From contig JAITVV010000007.1 in assembly GCA_031285625.1 (NCBI GenBank), positions 62,001 through 126,000 of the forward strand: DNA of 64,000 nt, written 5' to 3'. The notes under the pieces are model-generated. The model did no database searches, was not told the DNA's origin, and saw only the letters and a list, made by a program, of their open reading frames with translations. The position numbers and the translations under genes are program-made. This document shows, piece by piece, positions 17,357-25,400 of the stretch (within the stretch, counting starts at the first letter, position 1; the number at the start of each line of letters is the position of its first letter). Source of the DNA: Prevotella sp. (GTDB lineage: Bacteria > Bacteroidota > Bacteroidia > Bacteroidales > Dysgonomonadaceae).

Positions 17357-17396
17357 CAGTATGCCTCACTGATTCGGATTAAAACAATAAAGCAAA

Positions 17397-18338
17397 GTGG
17401 ATAAAGACCTAAACCGGATTGACCGCATATCGGCACTATTAGTACAATTACAATCGCGACCGATTGTAAAAGCCTCAGAAATGGCAGAACGTTTCTGTGT
17501 GAGTTTACGCACTATCTACCGGGATATGCGAACTCTATCTGAAGCCGGAGTACCTATATGCGGAAATTCGGGAATCGGTTACTCTCTGGTGGAGGGTTAC
17601 AGGTTGCCTTCACTAATGTTTACTAAAGAGGAAGCAATGGCTTTCCTCACTGCCGAAAAAATTATTGAGCAGCTAACCGATACCCAGAACAGCAATTATT
17701 TTCGTCAGGGAATGGATAAAGTCCGTGCGGCATTGCGAGGTGTGGATAAGAAATATCTCCACGATATGGATGATACTATTGCTGTGTATAAAAGCCGGAA
17801 TACAAAGGAAAGTTTACCCAACCTGCTACAAATAATATTAAGTAGTATAAACGATCGGTTAATCGTAGAGATCGACTATATAAATGCTGAAGAAAGTACC
17901 AGTAAAAGATCACTGGAAGCTGTTGGGGTTAGTTATTCACATCCCTGTTGGTATCTTGCAGCATGGTGTCATTTACGAAAAGAATACCGGATGTTCAGGC
18001 TCGATCGTATTAATAATATAAAAATAACGGGTAATGAACAAACTAGAGTGCATCCTCCTTTAGAATCACTTCTTGGATGCGATGTTTCCCAATGTTTGAT
18101 AGAGGTCGTTTTGCTAACAAGCAAAGAGGTATCCAAACGTTTTGCCGACAGGTGCCATTTTATGGGACTGACTAAAGAAAGAGAGCTTGCAAACGGTCAG
18201 ATAGAACAAACCTATATGGCCTATTCTCTCGAAGGTCTGGCAAGGTGGGTATTGGCTAATGCTGATACAACAACAGTGATTAAACCTGTTGAGATAAAAG
18301 ATATTATAAAACAAATTATTAAAAACTTAGACTTATGA
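17397..18338 (+). CDS. WYL-domain transcriptional regulator (YafY-like)
   Basis: The 313-residue protein starts at GTG and has an N-terminal winged HTH (about 8-60: A-S-E-M-A-E-R-F-C-V-S-L-R-T-I-Y-R-D-M recognition region) and a central WYL domain (about 150-225), followed by the WCX-type C-terminal extension. This is the YafY/DeoR-like WYL class of ligand-responsive regulators. The stop overlaps the next start by 4 bp (ATGA). It probably autoregulates the VOC-WYL-GyrI operon. Confidence 0.9.
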   Translation: MDKDLNRIDRISALLVQLQSRPIVKASEMAERFCVSLRTIYRDMRTLSEAGVPICGNSGIGYSLVEGYRLPSLMFTKEEAMAFLTAEKIIEQLTDTQNSNYFRQGMDKVRAALRGVDKKYLHDMDDTIAVYKSRNTKESLPNLLQIILSSINDRLIVEIDYINAEESTSKRSLEAVGVSYSHPCWYLAAWCHLRKEYRMFRLDRINNIKITGNEQTRVHPPLESLLGCDVSQCLIEVVLLTSKEVSKRFADRCHFMGLTKERELANGQIEQTYMAYSLEGLARWVLANADTTTVIKPVEIKDIIKQIIKNLDL

Positions 18339-18808
18339 AAATAAATAGCACTGAAATAAAAAATCTTGAACCGCTTAAAACATTAGCAATTTCACACATT
18401 GGAGATTATGCTGGTATCTGTGGAGCATTTGAAAAATTAGCCGCATGGGCAGAGGCCAATAACCTTTGGGCGGCTGCACCTAAAATGGCAGGTGTCTATC
18501 ACGACCATCCGGAAGATGTACCTGCTGATAAACTTCGCTCAGAGGCTTGTTTGGAAGACTTATCCGGTATTGAACCCGGAGAAGGGATGAAACACTATAA
18601 TATAAGCGGTGGTAAGTATTTTGTGATGCAAGTAGCGGTTACTATGGCGGAATATAATGAAGCTTGGAACAAAGTGTATATTATCCTCCATGAGCAAGGG
18701 TATGAGATTGATACACGAGATCATTATGAGTTATATATAAGTTGTGTTGGTGATACTCAGGATGCTGATGCCCCATGGATAGTAGAATTGCGTATTCCAG
18801 TGAAATAA
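18335..18808 (+). CDS. GyrI-like effector-binding protein
   Basis: The 157-residue protein matches the GyrI/AraC effector-binding domain family: I-S-H-I-G-D-Y-A-G-I near residue 20-30, D-D-P/H-D-H-P-E-D-V segment, and the C-terminal Y-E-L-Y-I-S. Such domains bind hydrophobic small molecules and can shield gyrase or act as effector modules. Translationally coupled to the WYL regulator by a 4-bp ATGA overlap, so it may sense the same ligand. A hairpin terminator follows. Confidence 0.85.
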   Translation: MKINSTEIKNLEPLKTLAISHIGDYAGICGAFEKLAAWAEANNLWAAAPKMAGVYHDHPEDVPADKLRSEACLEDLSGIEPGEGMKHYNISGGKYFVMQVAVTMAEYNEAWNKVYIILHEQGYEIDTRDHYELYISCVGDTQDADAPWIVELRIPVK

Positions 18809-18840
18809 ATATCTTTATAATAAAAAGGGAGATTACATAT

Positions 18841-18878
18841 AAAATAGCTGTGCCACTTATATTTAGTACAGCTATTTT
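18841..18878 (+). terminator. Terminator of the VOC-WYL-GyrI operon
   Basis: An 11-bp perfect stem (18841-18851 with 18868-18878), 16-nt loop, and T-run follow the GyrI-like gene. Confidence 0.8.
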
Positions 18879-18896
18879 TTATATTAATTTTAGCAT

Positions 18897-19373
18897 ATGG
18901 AAACTGAAAAGCCATTGGTAGATAAAAATTACTTATTACAAAAATTTGAAGGTAAAGGGGGTTGGACTTATGTCGAAATACCGGAAATCCCTATGCCTAA
19001 ATCATCTTTTGGAATGCTAAAAATAAAAGGGAAAATAGATGATTATGAGTTTTCGAATGCACACCTGATGCCTTTAGGAAATGGTAATATATTTCTACCT
19101 ATCAAATCTGAAATAAGGAAGAAAATAAAAAAAGAAGCCCCAGATATAGTACATATCGTTCTGTATGAAGACAAAACATCATTGAGAGTGTCCGAAGAGC
19201 TACTTTTATGTATGGAATATGAAGATGGCATTCTGGATAAATTTGAGACTTACACCGATGGTCAGAAAAAGGCATTTATAGATTGGATTAATTCTGCCAA
19301 AACAGAACAGACCAAAGCCGACCGCATAGCTAAAGTAATAGCCATGGTACAAAATGGTGAGAAGTTTTATTAA
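18897..19373 (+). CDS. YdeI/OmpD-associated family protein (DUF1905)
   Basis: The 158-residue protein has an N-terminal DUF1905-type beta region (W-T-Y-V-E-I-P, then F-G-M-L-K-I-K-G-K-I-D-D-Y-x-F-S-N) and a C-terminal YdeI-like helical motif (F-x-x-Y-T-D-G-Q-K-K-A-F-I-D-W-I, about 115-135). YdeI has been linked to bacteriocin and peptide protection in enterobacteria. Molecular function is unknown. It follows a terminator, so it probably has its own promoter. Confidence 0.85.
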   Translation: METEKPLVDKNYLLQKFEGKGGWTYVEIPEIPMPKSSFGMLKIKGKIDDYEFSNAHLMPLGNGNIFLPIKSEIRKKIKKEAPDIVHIVLYEDKTSLRVSEELLLCMEYEDGILDKFETYTDGQKKAFIDWINSAKTEQTKADRIAKVIAMVQNGEKFY

Positions 19374-19419
19374 GTATAATCGCCATAATCATCTAAAACT
19401 ACAAATAATAATAAACAAC

Positions 19420-19767
19420 ATGGAAGACAAAAAAACATCCAAATTCCTGATTATTTATCAGGATATAAATACCGAAGATACTTTTACTCAGGAACAGATA
19501 ATAGATGCCACAAAAGCACATGTAGAACATTGCAGGGAATTGGACTTTAAAGGAATCCTTTTCTTATGCGGACCGTTACTAGGCAAAGAAGAAAAAGGAA
19601 TGTTCATCCTGAACGCTCAATCTTATAAGGAGGCTGAAGAGTATGTATTACGTGATCCGCTTATTGCCCGGAAAGGTTATAATACTTACCTTATCTATGA
19701 GATACAGGAAGCCAACGCTGAAAACAACTATCTTCTGGAGTTTTATACAAATATGGAAATGCAATAA
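19420..19767 (+). CDS. YciI-like protein
   Basis: The 115-residue protein fits the YciI family (dimeric alpha-beta barrel): T-K-A-H-V-E-H-C-R-E-L near residue 28-38 with the conserved His, L-F-L-C-G-P-L-L, and the D-P-L-I-A-R-K-G-Y motif near 88-96. The ATG at 19420 is preferred over an earlier start overlapping the YdeI-like gene. Enzymatic role unknown for most members. Confidence 0.8.
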   Translation: MEDKKTSKFLIIYQDINTEDTFTQEQIIDATKAHVEHCRELDFKGILFLCGPLLGKEEKGMFILNAQSYKEAEEYVLRDPLIARKGYNTYLIYEIQEANAENNYLLEFYTNMEMQ

Positions 19768-19850
19768 GAAGAATATCAAGAAAGCCCTTTTTAAGCTAAA
19801 AAGAAAAACCATTTGAACCAAACAGAAAATCTCTTTGATGAAATACAACC

Positions 19851-19858
19851 TACCTTTG
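19851..19858 (+). promoter_or_regulatory. -7 box before the frameshifted reductase
   Basis: TACCTTTG matches the Bacteroidota -7 consensus and lies 28 bp before the ATG at 19887. The nearest TTTG (19834-19837) is only 13 bp upstream, so the -33 element is not certain. Confidence 0.45.
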
Positions 19859-19886
19859 TATTAGATAAACTATCAAAGAAAAAACT

Positions 19887-20440
19887 ATGAATAAGAAAAG
19901 AATTTTAGTCATCACTGGAAGTCCCAGAAAGAATGGCAATAGTGATATCTTGGCAGAATCCTTCATTGAAGGAGCCCTACAAGCAGGACACACAGTAGAT
20001 CGCTTCGATGGTGGTCGCAAAAAGATCAGGGTGTATAGCCTGTGATAAGTGTTTCACAAAAGGAACTGCATGCGCAGTCAAAGATGATTTCAATGAAGTT
20101 GCACCTCTGATAGCACAAGCCGATATGGTTGTATTCAGTTCCCCGTTATATTACTTTTCTTTTACAGCACAGATAAAAGCAGTCATAGATAAGTTATACT
20201 CATTCAATTCGAGTCCTGAATCGCTCAATGAGAAAGAGTCTGTTTTACTTTCGTGTGGGGAAACAACAGACCTTACCGGACTTCGATGGAATGGTTAAAA
20301 CATACGAAAAAACAATCGATTTTCTGAAGTGGAATGATAGAGGACAAATACTCGTACCTGATGTTTATAACAAGGCCGAAGTAAATACCAAAGGCCAGGG
20401 CTATCTAAAGTTAGCGAAAGAATTAGGACTCAAAGCATAA
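19887..20440 (+). pseudogene. Frameshifted NADPH-dependent FMN reductase (flavodoxin fold)
   Basis: Three frames together make one flavodoxin-like reductase. Frame 1 (from ATG 19887) has the FMN-loop motif T-G-S-P-R-K-N-G-N-S-D near residue 10-20; frame 2 (around 20008-20298) has G-C-I-A-C-D-K-C and F-S-S-P-L-Y-Y-F-S; frame 3 (ending 20440) has F-D-G-M-V-K-T-Y-E-K-T and the C-terminus. Two frame changes of +1 are needed, near 20007-20035 (by an A5/G3 run) and near 20270-20290. Either it is a decayed gene or the two sites are sequencing errors. The C-x2-C-x2-C segment is typical of the iron-sulfur/FMN reductase subfamily. Confidence 0.85.
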
Positions 20441-20442
20441 TA

Positions 20443-20480
20443 ATCTAAAGCGGAATAGTTTTCTCTAATCCGCTTTAGAT
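20443..20480. terminator. Bidirectional terminator
   Basis: A 12-bp perfect stem (20443-20454 with 20469-20480) lies between the pseudogene's stop (20440) and the - strand hmuV stop (20501). Confidence 0.75.
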
Positions 20481-20500
20481 CTCCAAAGTATATTGAAAGT

Positions 20501-20839
20501 TTATTCAGGTACATAAATAATCTCTCCATTCTCTAACTCATAAGCAATGCCTACTTTTTTGCCTTTCTTCTGTGATGAAGACTGGTCTTGCGATGGAGTA
20601 TATTTTTCTATTTTATTTCCTTCTTTAGTAATGATTTCCATATTATCCTTTCCCGGATTCTTTACTATAGTATAATCCTCCTGAGTGAAAACCTCTGTCA
20701 TATTCATATGCATCACCATCGCTACCATCAGGGCAACAGCAAATACCATCGCCACATCGAACAGATTGACGATCACACTTAGCGGATCGGTATCTTCTTC
20801 TTTCGAGAATTTACTGATTCTTCTCTGTCTGCGTCTCAT
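20501..20839 (-). CDS. hmuV: DUF2149 membrane protein, HmuV-like
   Basis: The 112-residue protein has a basic N-terminus, the D-P-L-S-V-I-V-N-L-F-D-V-A-M-V-F motif of the DUF2149 family and one transmembrane helix (about 27-45), then a soluble tail. In Porphyromonas and Bacteroides heme operons the last gene encodes such a DUF2149 protein beside a TolQ/ExbB homologue, resembling an ExbD-like partner. The start overlaps the hmuU-like stop by 4 bp (ATGA). The gene symbol rests on operon position and domain. Confidence 0.75.
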   Translation of the reverse strand: MRRRQRRISKFSKEEDTDPLSVIVNLFDVAMVFAVALMVAMVMHMNMTEVFTQEDYTIVKNPGKDNMEIITKEGNKIEKYTPSQDQSSSQKKGKKVGIAYELENGEIIYVPE

Positions 20840-21438
20840 AGTTGTACTTCTTTTTCAGTCAATACTCTCGATACATAATCCAGATTATTCACATCTTTAG
20901 CATACCAGCGTTGTTTAAACTGTAATGTAACCAAACCGACTGCACTGACTACAAGCCCGACTACAGTGGTTGCAAACACAACCTGCATATTGTAAGCCAT
21001 TCCCGAAATGTCACCCGTAGACAGACCTACCAAAGCCGGACTCATTGCAATCAATGTTCCGATAAGCCCAAGTACAGGTCCCATTTTAGCCAATAATTTA
21101 GACAGCGATGTATCTTTTTCGGCTTCATTCTCGAAGTTAGAGATCATGAAGTCGGAATATGCCTCGCTAGGCGTAGTGGTCAATAAATCTCTCATATATC
21201 TTGTAAAAAGGGAATTATCCTTTTCAGGTAATGAGTTTTTCAAAGACTCTATATTTGAAGGATTGAGGTTCTTTATTTTATCATTCAATTCTTTATCATT
21301 CTTTCTTTTTACCATAAACTGATTGTAAAAACTACCTATTAATAAGAGTGAACGGGCAAAGAGAAATAGCAGGATGATAATATCAGGTATAAGTAAACTA
21401 TTCGCTACCCAGAATAATACTTTTGAAATTGCTTCCAT
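20836..21438 (-). CDS. hmuU: MotA/TolQ/ExbB proton-channel protein, HmuU-like
   Basis: The 200-residue protein has three transmembrane regions (about 8-30, 105-130, 145-170) and the MotA/TolQ/ExbB hallmark L-G-P-V-L-G-L-I-G-T-L-I-A-M in the third block and A-x-x-T-V-V-G-L-V near 150. It probably forms a proton-driven motor with the DUF2149 partner to power the heme system. It sits 8 bp after the hmuT-like gene. Confidence 0.8.
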   Translation of the reverse strand: MEAISKVLFWVANSLLIPDIIILLFLFARSLLLIGSFYNQFMVKRKNDKELNDKIKNLNPSNIESLKNSLPEKDNSLFTRYMRDLLTTTPSEAYSDFMISNFENEAEKDTSLSKLLAKMGPVLGLIGTLIAMSPALVGLSTGDISGMAYNMQVVFATTVVGLVVSAVGLVTLQFKQRWYAKDVNNLDYVSRVLTEKEVQL

Positions 21439-21446
21439 TAATAAAT

Positions 21447-22163
21447 TTATTTAGTTGATTGTAATGATTTTCTTTTTAATTCTTTCTTTTGACGTATAAT
21501 CCATTTTATCTTATTCCATGCATAACCTATAAGGAAAGCACCAGCGAATAAGCCTAAGGATAACAACAGTGCTTTTATATTCAGAGGTTCTTCTACAGCA
21601 GCATATGTCACATTACCATTTACTGTAGTGATCAGTCCGATAATGCATACAAAAAGGCTTACCAGGAAATAAACCTCGAGCCGCAATTCTTTTTCGGGAT
21701 AGAGATATCTTACCAGATAACTCAATGCAGGTAAACCAATAAATACACCCACTGCCAGTAAATAAGATATGGTTGTAAAATCTGTCCCCGGCATAGCAAA
21801 AATAATCTGCGTAAGGATGTAGAATAGTACAGGGAACAACAGCAAGCTTGGATACCAATACAATGGTTGTACCCATCGTTTGATTTTCTTACCGAACATA
21901 TTCCTCAATGCAGCAAAACAAAAAGCAAAGCAGATAGCCGACTCAATAGTAATCAGCACTGCTGAATCCTGCATTATCTTTGTATTCTTAAGGTAATCAG
22001 CCAACTGTGTTTTGGACTGTAGTATTGCATATTGGTAACCCCAGATAACGAAGACAGCACAAATAAGACCGAATATAGCCGCTTGCCAGGGTTTCCAGAA
22101 GCTTAGCTTAATGATGCAGTTTATAATGATAAACAGCATAAGTATTTGAATAATCAGTTCCAT
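21447..22163 (-). CDS. hmuT: Polytopic membrane protein, HmuT-like by position
   Basis: The 238-residue protein has about six hydrophobic segments, with a basic C-terminal tail. No enzymatic motif is visible. In the hmuYRSTUV order of Porphyromonas gingivalis and relatives this position is hmuT; the assignment here rests on position. It is separated from hmuS by 273 bp carrying a hairpin and a palindromic repeat, so it may be separately regulated. Transport or complex-assembly roles are possible. Confidence 0.65.
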   Translation of the reverse strand: MELIIQILMLFIIINCIIKLSFWKPWQAAIFGLICAVFVIWGYQYAILQSKTQLADYLKNTKIMQDSAVLITIESAICFAFCFAALRNMFGKKIKRWVQPLYWYPSLLLFPVLFYILTQIIFAMPGTDFTTISYLLAVGVFIGLPALSYLVRYLYPEKELRLEVYFLVSLFVCIIGLITTVNGNVTYAAVEEPLNIKALLLSLGLFAGAFLIGYAWNKIKWIIRQKKELKRKSLQSTK

Positions 22164-22190
22164 AATTAATCTACCTATTTGAATAATCTA

Positions 22191-22258
22191 AAAAGTAACA
22201 AAGGTGACAAAAGTGACACTTTTTATGTATATTTTATTTGTCACCTGTTTGTTACTTT
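22191..22258. terminator. Long hairpin between hmuS and hmuT
   Basis: A 21-nt arm (22191-22211) pairs with 22237-22258 with a 2-nt bulge (TG). T-rich ends on both strands allow it to act in either direction. It may attenuate the transcript before hmuTUV. Confidence 0.7.
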
Positions 22259-22310
22259 TTCTTATTACTTCTCTAGTATATAGATAAATAAATTCTTAAT
22301 TTATTATTCT

Positions 22311-22423
22311 TTGTCATCCTGAGGGACGAAGTATCTCTTAGCTTCTTTCCTTGACAACCAACGGTCACAGGAGCATAGCGTATGTAAATGGGTCGGGATG
22401 CTTCCTCCGTCAGCATGACAAAA
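22311..22423. repeat. Imperfect palindromic interspersed element
   Basis: The left end reads TTGTCATCCTGAGGGACGAA and the right end, read backwards, gives an imperfect copy (TTGTCATGCTGACGGAGGAA). The 113-bp unit has the form of short interspersed repeats found widely in Bacteroidota intergenic regions. No open reading frame is convincing. It lies immediately before hmuS's stop, inside the heme operon. Confidence 0.6.
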
Positions 22424-22436
22424 GTGTGTCAACAAT

Positions 22437-25400
22437 TTAAGAATTCGACTTACGTTTCTTTTTCAACACAACCAAAAGAATAACAAAAACTACCAGAACC
22501 ACAGCGACCACAATAATACCGTTCAGTGAGTTTTCTTCACCATTATCAGACTGTGAAATACCATCCTTTTTAAGGACTGTACCATTCTTGTTAATATCCG
22601 AAGAATCATCTGCAGTCTTCATTTTTTGAAGTTGCTGCTTGTATTCCGGTACGCTTTCAGGTGTGGTTTTCTGCGCAATAAAATCCTGCAACTTCACATT
22701 CGATCCTGCAAAACCGGAGCCGCTGGCACCAAATTCCTTAACCAGGTCGGTATGTAATTTTGCAATATCAGTCAACTGCTGATCAGATGCTTTCCACATC
22801 CCTTTCCGGGCTGTTTCGAGCATCACAGCAGTAATTTCCTGCATAGCCGCCGGATTTTGTTGTTTAAAGAAGTTTTGTACACCCAGATTATGCGAATCCT
22901 TTACATACACATCGTATAGTTGATCCCACATCTCATTATCAATCACGTCGGGCTTCATCACATTCCATGCATAGGTATTAGTTACTACCTCAGTAATCTG
23001 TGATGCGCTCGATGCTTTGCCTTTCATTACCTCTCTGATATACGCCGGATTGAAGACCGTAGAACGGGACTCCACTCCTATTGCTTCCTTTAGTTCCTGC
23101 ATCTTTACATTGTTGCGGTTACGGTAATCTGCAAAATAAGCATCCGGATCTTTTCCTGTCACATCACGAACAGCCAGGTTAAGACCTCCCATAAATTCGA
23201 ATACATGGTCTAAGCTCAATGCTCCCCATGTATTACTTTGGCGAGGCTGAACCACTACATCCGTATTATGGAGAACAGCACGCAACAGGCCTGCTTTGTA
23301 TTCTCCCCAGTCTTTGTCACTACCATAGACTGCACCCATATTACTAATATAAGTATCAGCTATCTCTTTCTCATTTTCCCATTTATCTCCACTTTTCACC
23401 ATTTCCTGAATACCTGTTCCATACATACCGTTTACTCCTCCGAATACACGCTGCGTAGACATCTCGCGTGCATTTTTAGGTGGTATACCTTGTTCTACAA
23501 GTTGGTGCTCGATTTCGGTGGCGCTTGATGCAACAAAATTTCCAAGTTTATCATCTTTAGCCGATGCTGCCATTTCTACAGCCCGGGTGATCAATGACAA
23601 ACGGGATGCTGCCAGATCACGGAACTGCCCTGAAGTTTGTACAACAACATCAATACGCGGACGACCTAATGTTTCGGATGAAATAAGTTGTATATCGGAT
23701 ACACGGCCAAAGGCATCACGCACCGGTTCTACCCCAAGCATATAAAGTACCTGTGCAATAGTAGTCCCTTCACTCTCGATAAACTCACTACTCCAGAAAG
23801 TATAACTCACCTTTTTAGGATATTCGCCATGTTGTTTTTTATATTGTTCCAATGTTGCATTCACCAAAGATACCCCTTTATCCCAGGCCACTTCCGAAGG
23901 TGTAGCTTCTGCATTAATAGAGTACAAATTACGTCCTGTAGGTACGGCATTGGGATTAGCAACAGCATCGCCACCTGATGACGGTGCAATATATCCTCCT
24001 GCAAGGGCATCCAATACAGATTTAATCTCCAGTTCAGGGCTTTGTTGCAAAGCATTCTTATAATTCGTAATGTTATTAATAGTACGCTCTACCTCTGTAA
24101 TGGCACGTGCACGGTCTTTTTGTTCTTTGGTATATTCCGGCATCTGCGGTTTACCACCCATTGGTTTTTGTTGACCCGCTTTGGTAGAATCCATACCATG
24201 CGGATGCTGAGGCTTTTCTGCCTTATCCGCTCCGGAAGGATGGCCTCCTTTAGTTTCAGCCGGCCTGGTTCCTATTTTAGGAATCCATGAAGGATGACCT
24301 CCTGATTTACTACCTGGCTTGCTTCCCGAATTTGCACTTTGCATCATTGCCATCATTGCAGCCATTCCATTACGTGGAGTAAGTATCTTTTTAGCTTCAG
24401 CCAGATCTTTAGTAGCAATTCCTGCAACATTACAGATTAATGCGCTGTCTACAGTTCTTCCATTCAATACCTGGTTTACTAACGACTTGGCAGGCTCTAA
24501 ATAGCGTTGGGTAAAGAATACTTTATTCTTCAATTGTTTATCGGTAACCTTACCCCTTTGCTTATCCAAAGCTGCGAGGCTATACGCTATAGGATCGGCA
24601 CTCATGGCCAGTACCGATGTCTTTATCTTTTCGGTTTCGTAAGGTACTCCTGTAGTATAAAGTTGACCTGTCATTTTCTCATTGGCAATTTCCTCTGCGA
24701 AGTTTTCAATGCGTTCAATTTCTTCTGTCGAATATGGATTAGCCAGAACACTATCCAGACGAAGTTCACGGTGCAGCCCTATCTCTATGGCGATTTTCTT
24801 TACGGCTAAAGAAGCTTTTGGCTGAGCGACTTCATCCGTTTTATAATAACCACGTATCTTATCCTGCAGAGCCTTAAACTGAGAACGGGTCTCGCTTTCC
24901 ATAAACGGAGGAGTAAGATAGGATATAGTTGTAGCATACGAACGGCGCTTAGCCATCATGCTTTCACCTATATTTCCGATTGTATAATAATAGAAATGAG
25001 GTATTGTACCTACCAGACGATCAGGCCAGTCGTTACTGCTCAGAGCCACTTGCTTCCGGGGAGTGAATTCGAGACTTCCATGTGTACCGAAATGCAACAT
25101 GGCATCCGCTTTAAATGCATATTGCGACCAGAGATAAGCACCAATATAGGTGTGTGGCGGAGCAGATTTAGCTCCGTGGACAATAGCAAAAGCATCACTA
25201 CCGAGTCCTGCCATAGGCTGAGGCAATAGAGCTATATTACCCAATTCGATACGGGCAACAGCCAAATAATATTTATCATCTTTATGTACACTCATATATC
25301 CTCCGGGCGCTTCACCATAAGTATCCACAACATCTGCATAAGATTCTTTCGAGAGGGACTGATTAATCCATGATTCGTATTCTGATTTTTCTACCAAGGC

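Noticed and set aside
19887-20440. Programmed frameshift or selenoprotein reading-through
   Set aside because: Two changes at unrelated short runs, and a TGA ending the first frame without a following hairpin, fit decay or sequence error better.
22311-22423. Transposon or MITE with target-site duplication
   Set aside because: The ends form an imperfect inverted repeat, but no duplicated flanking bases are visible, so I call it only a repeat element.
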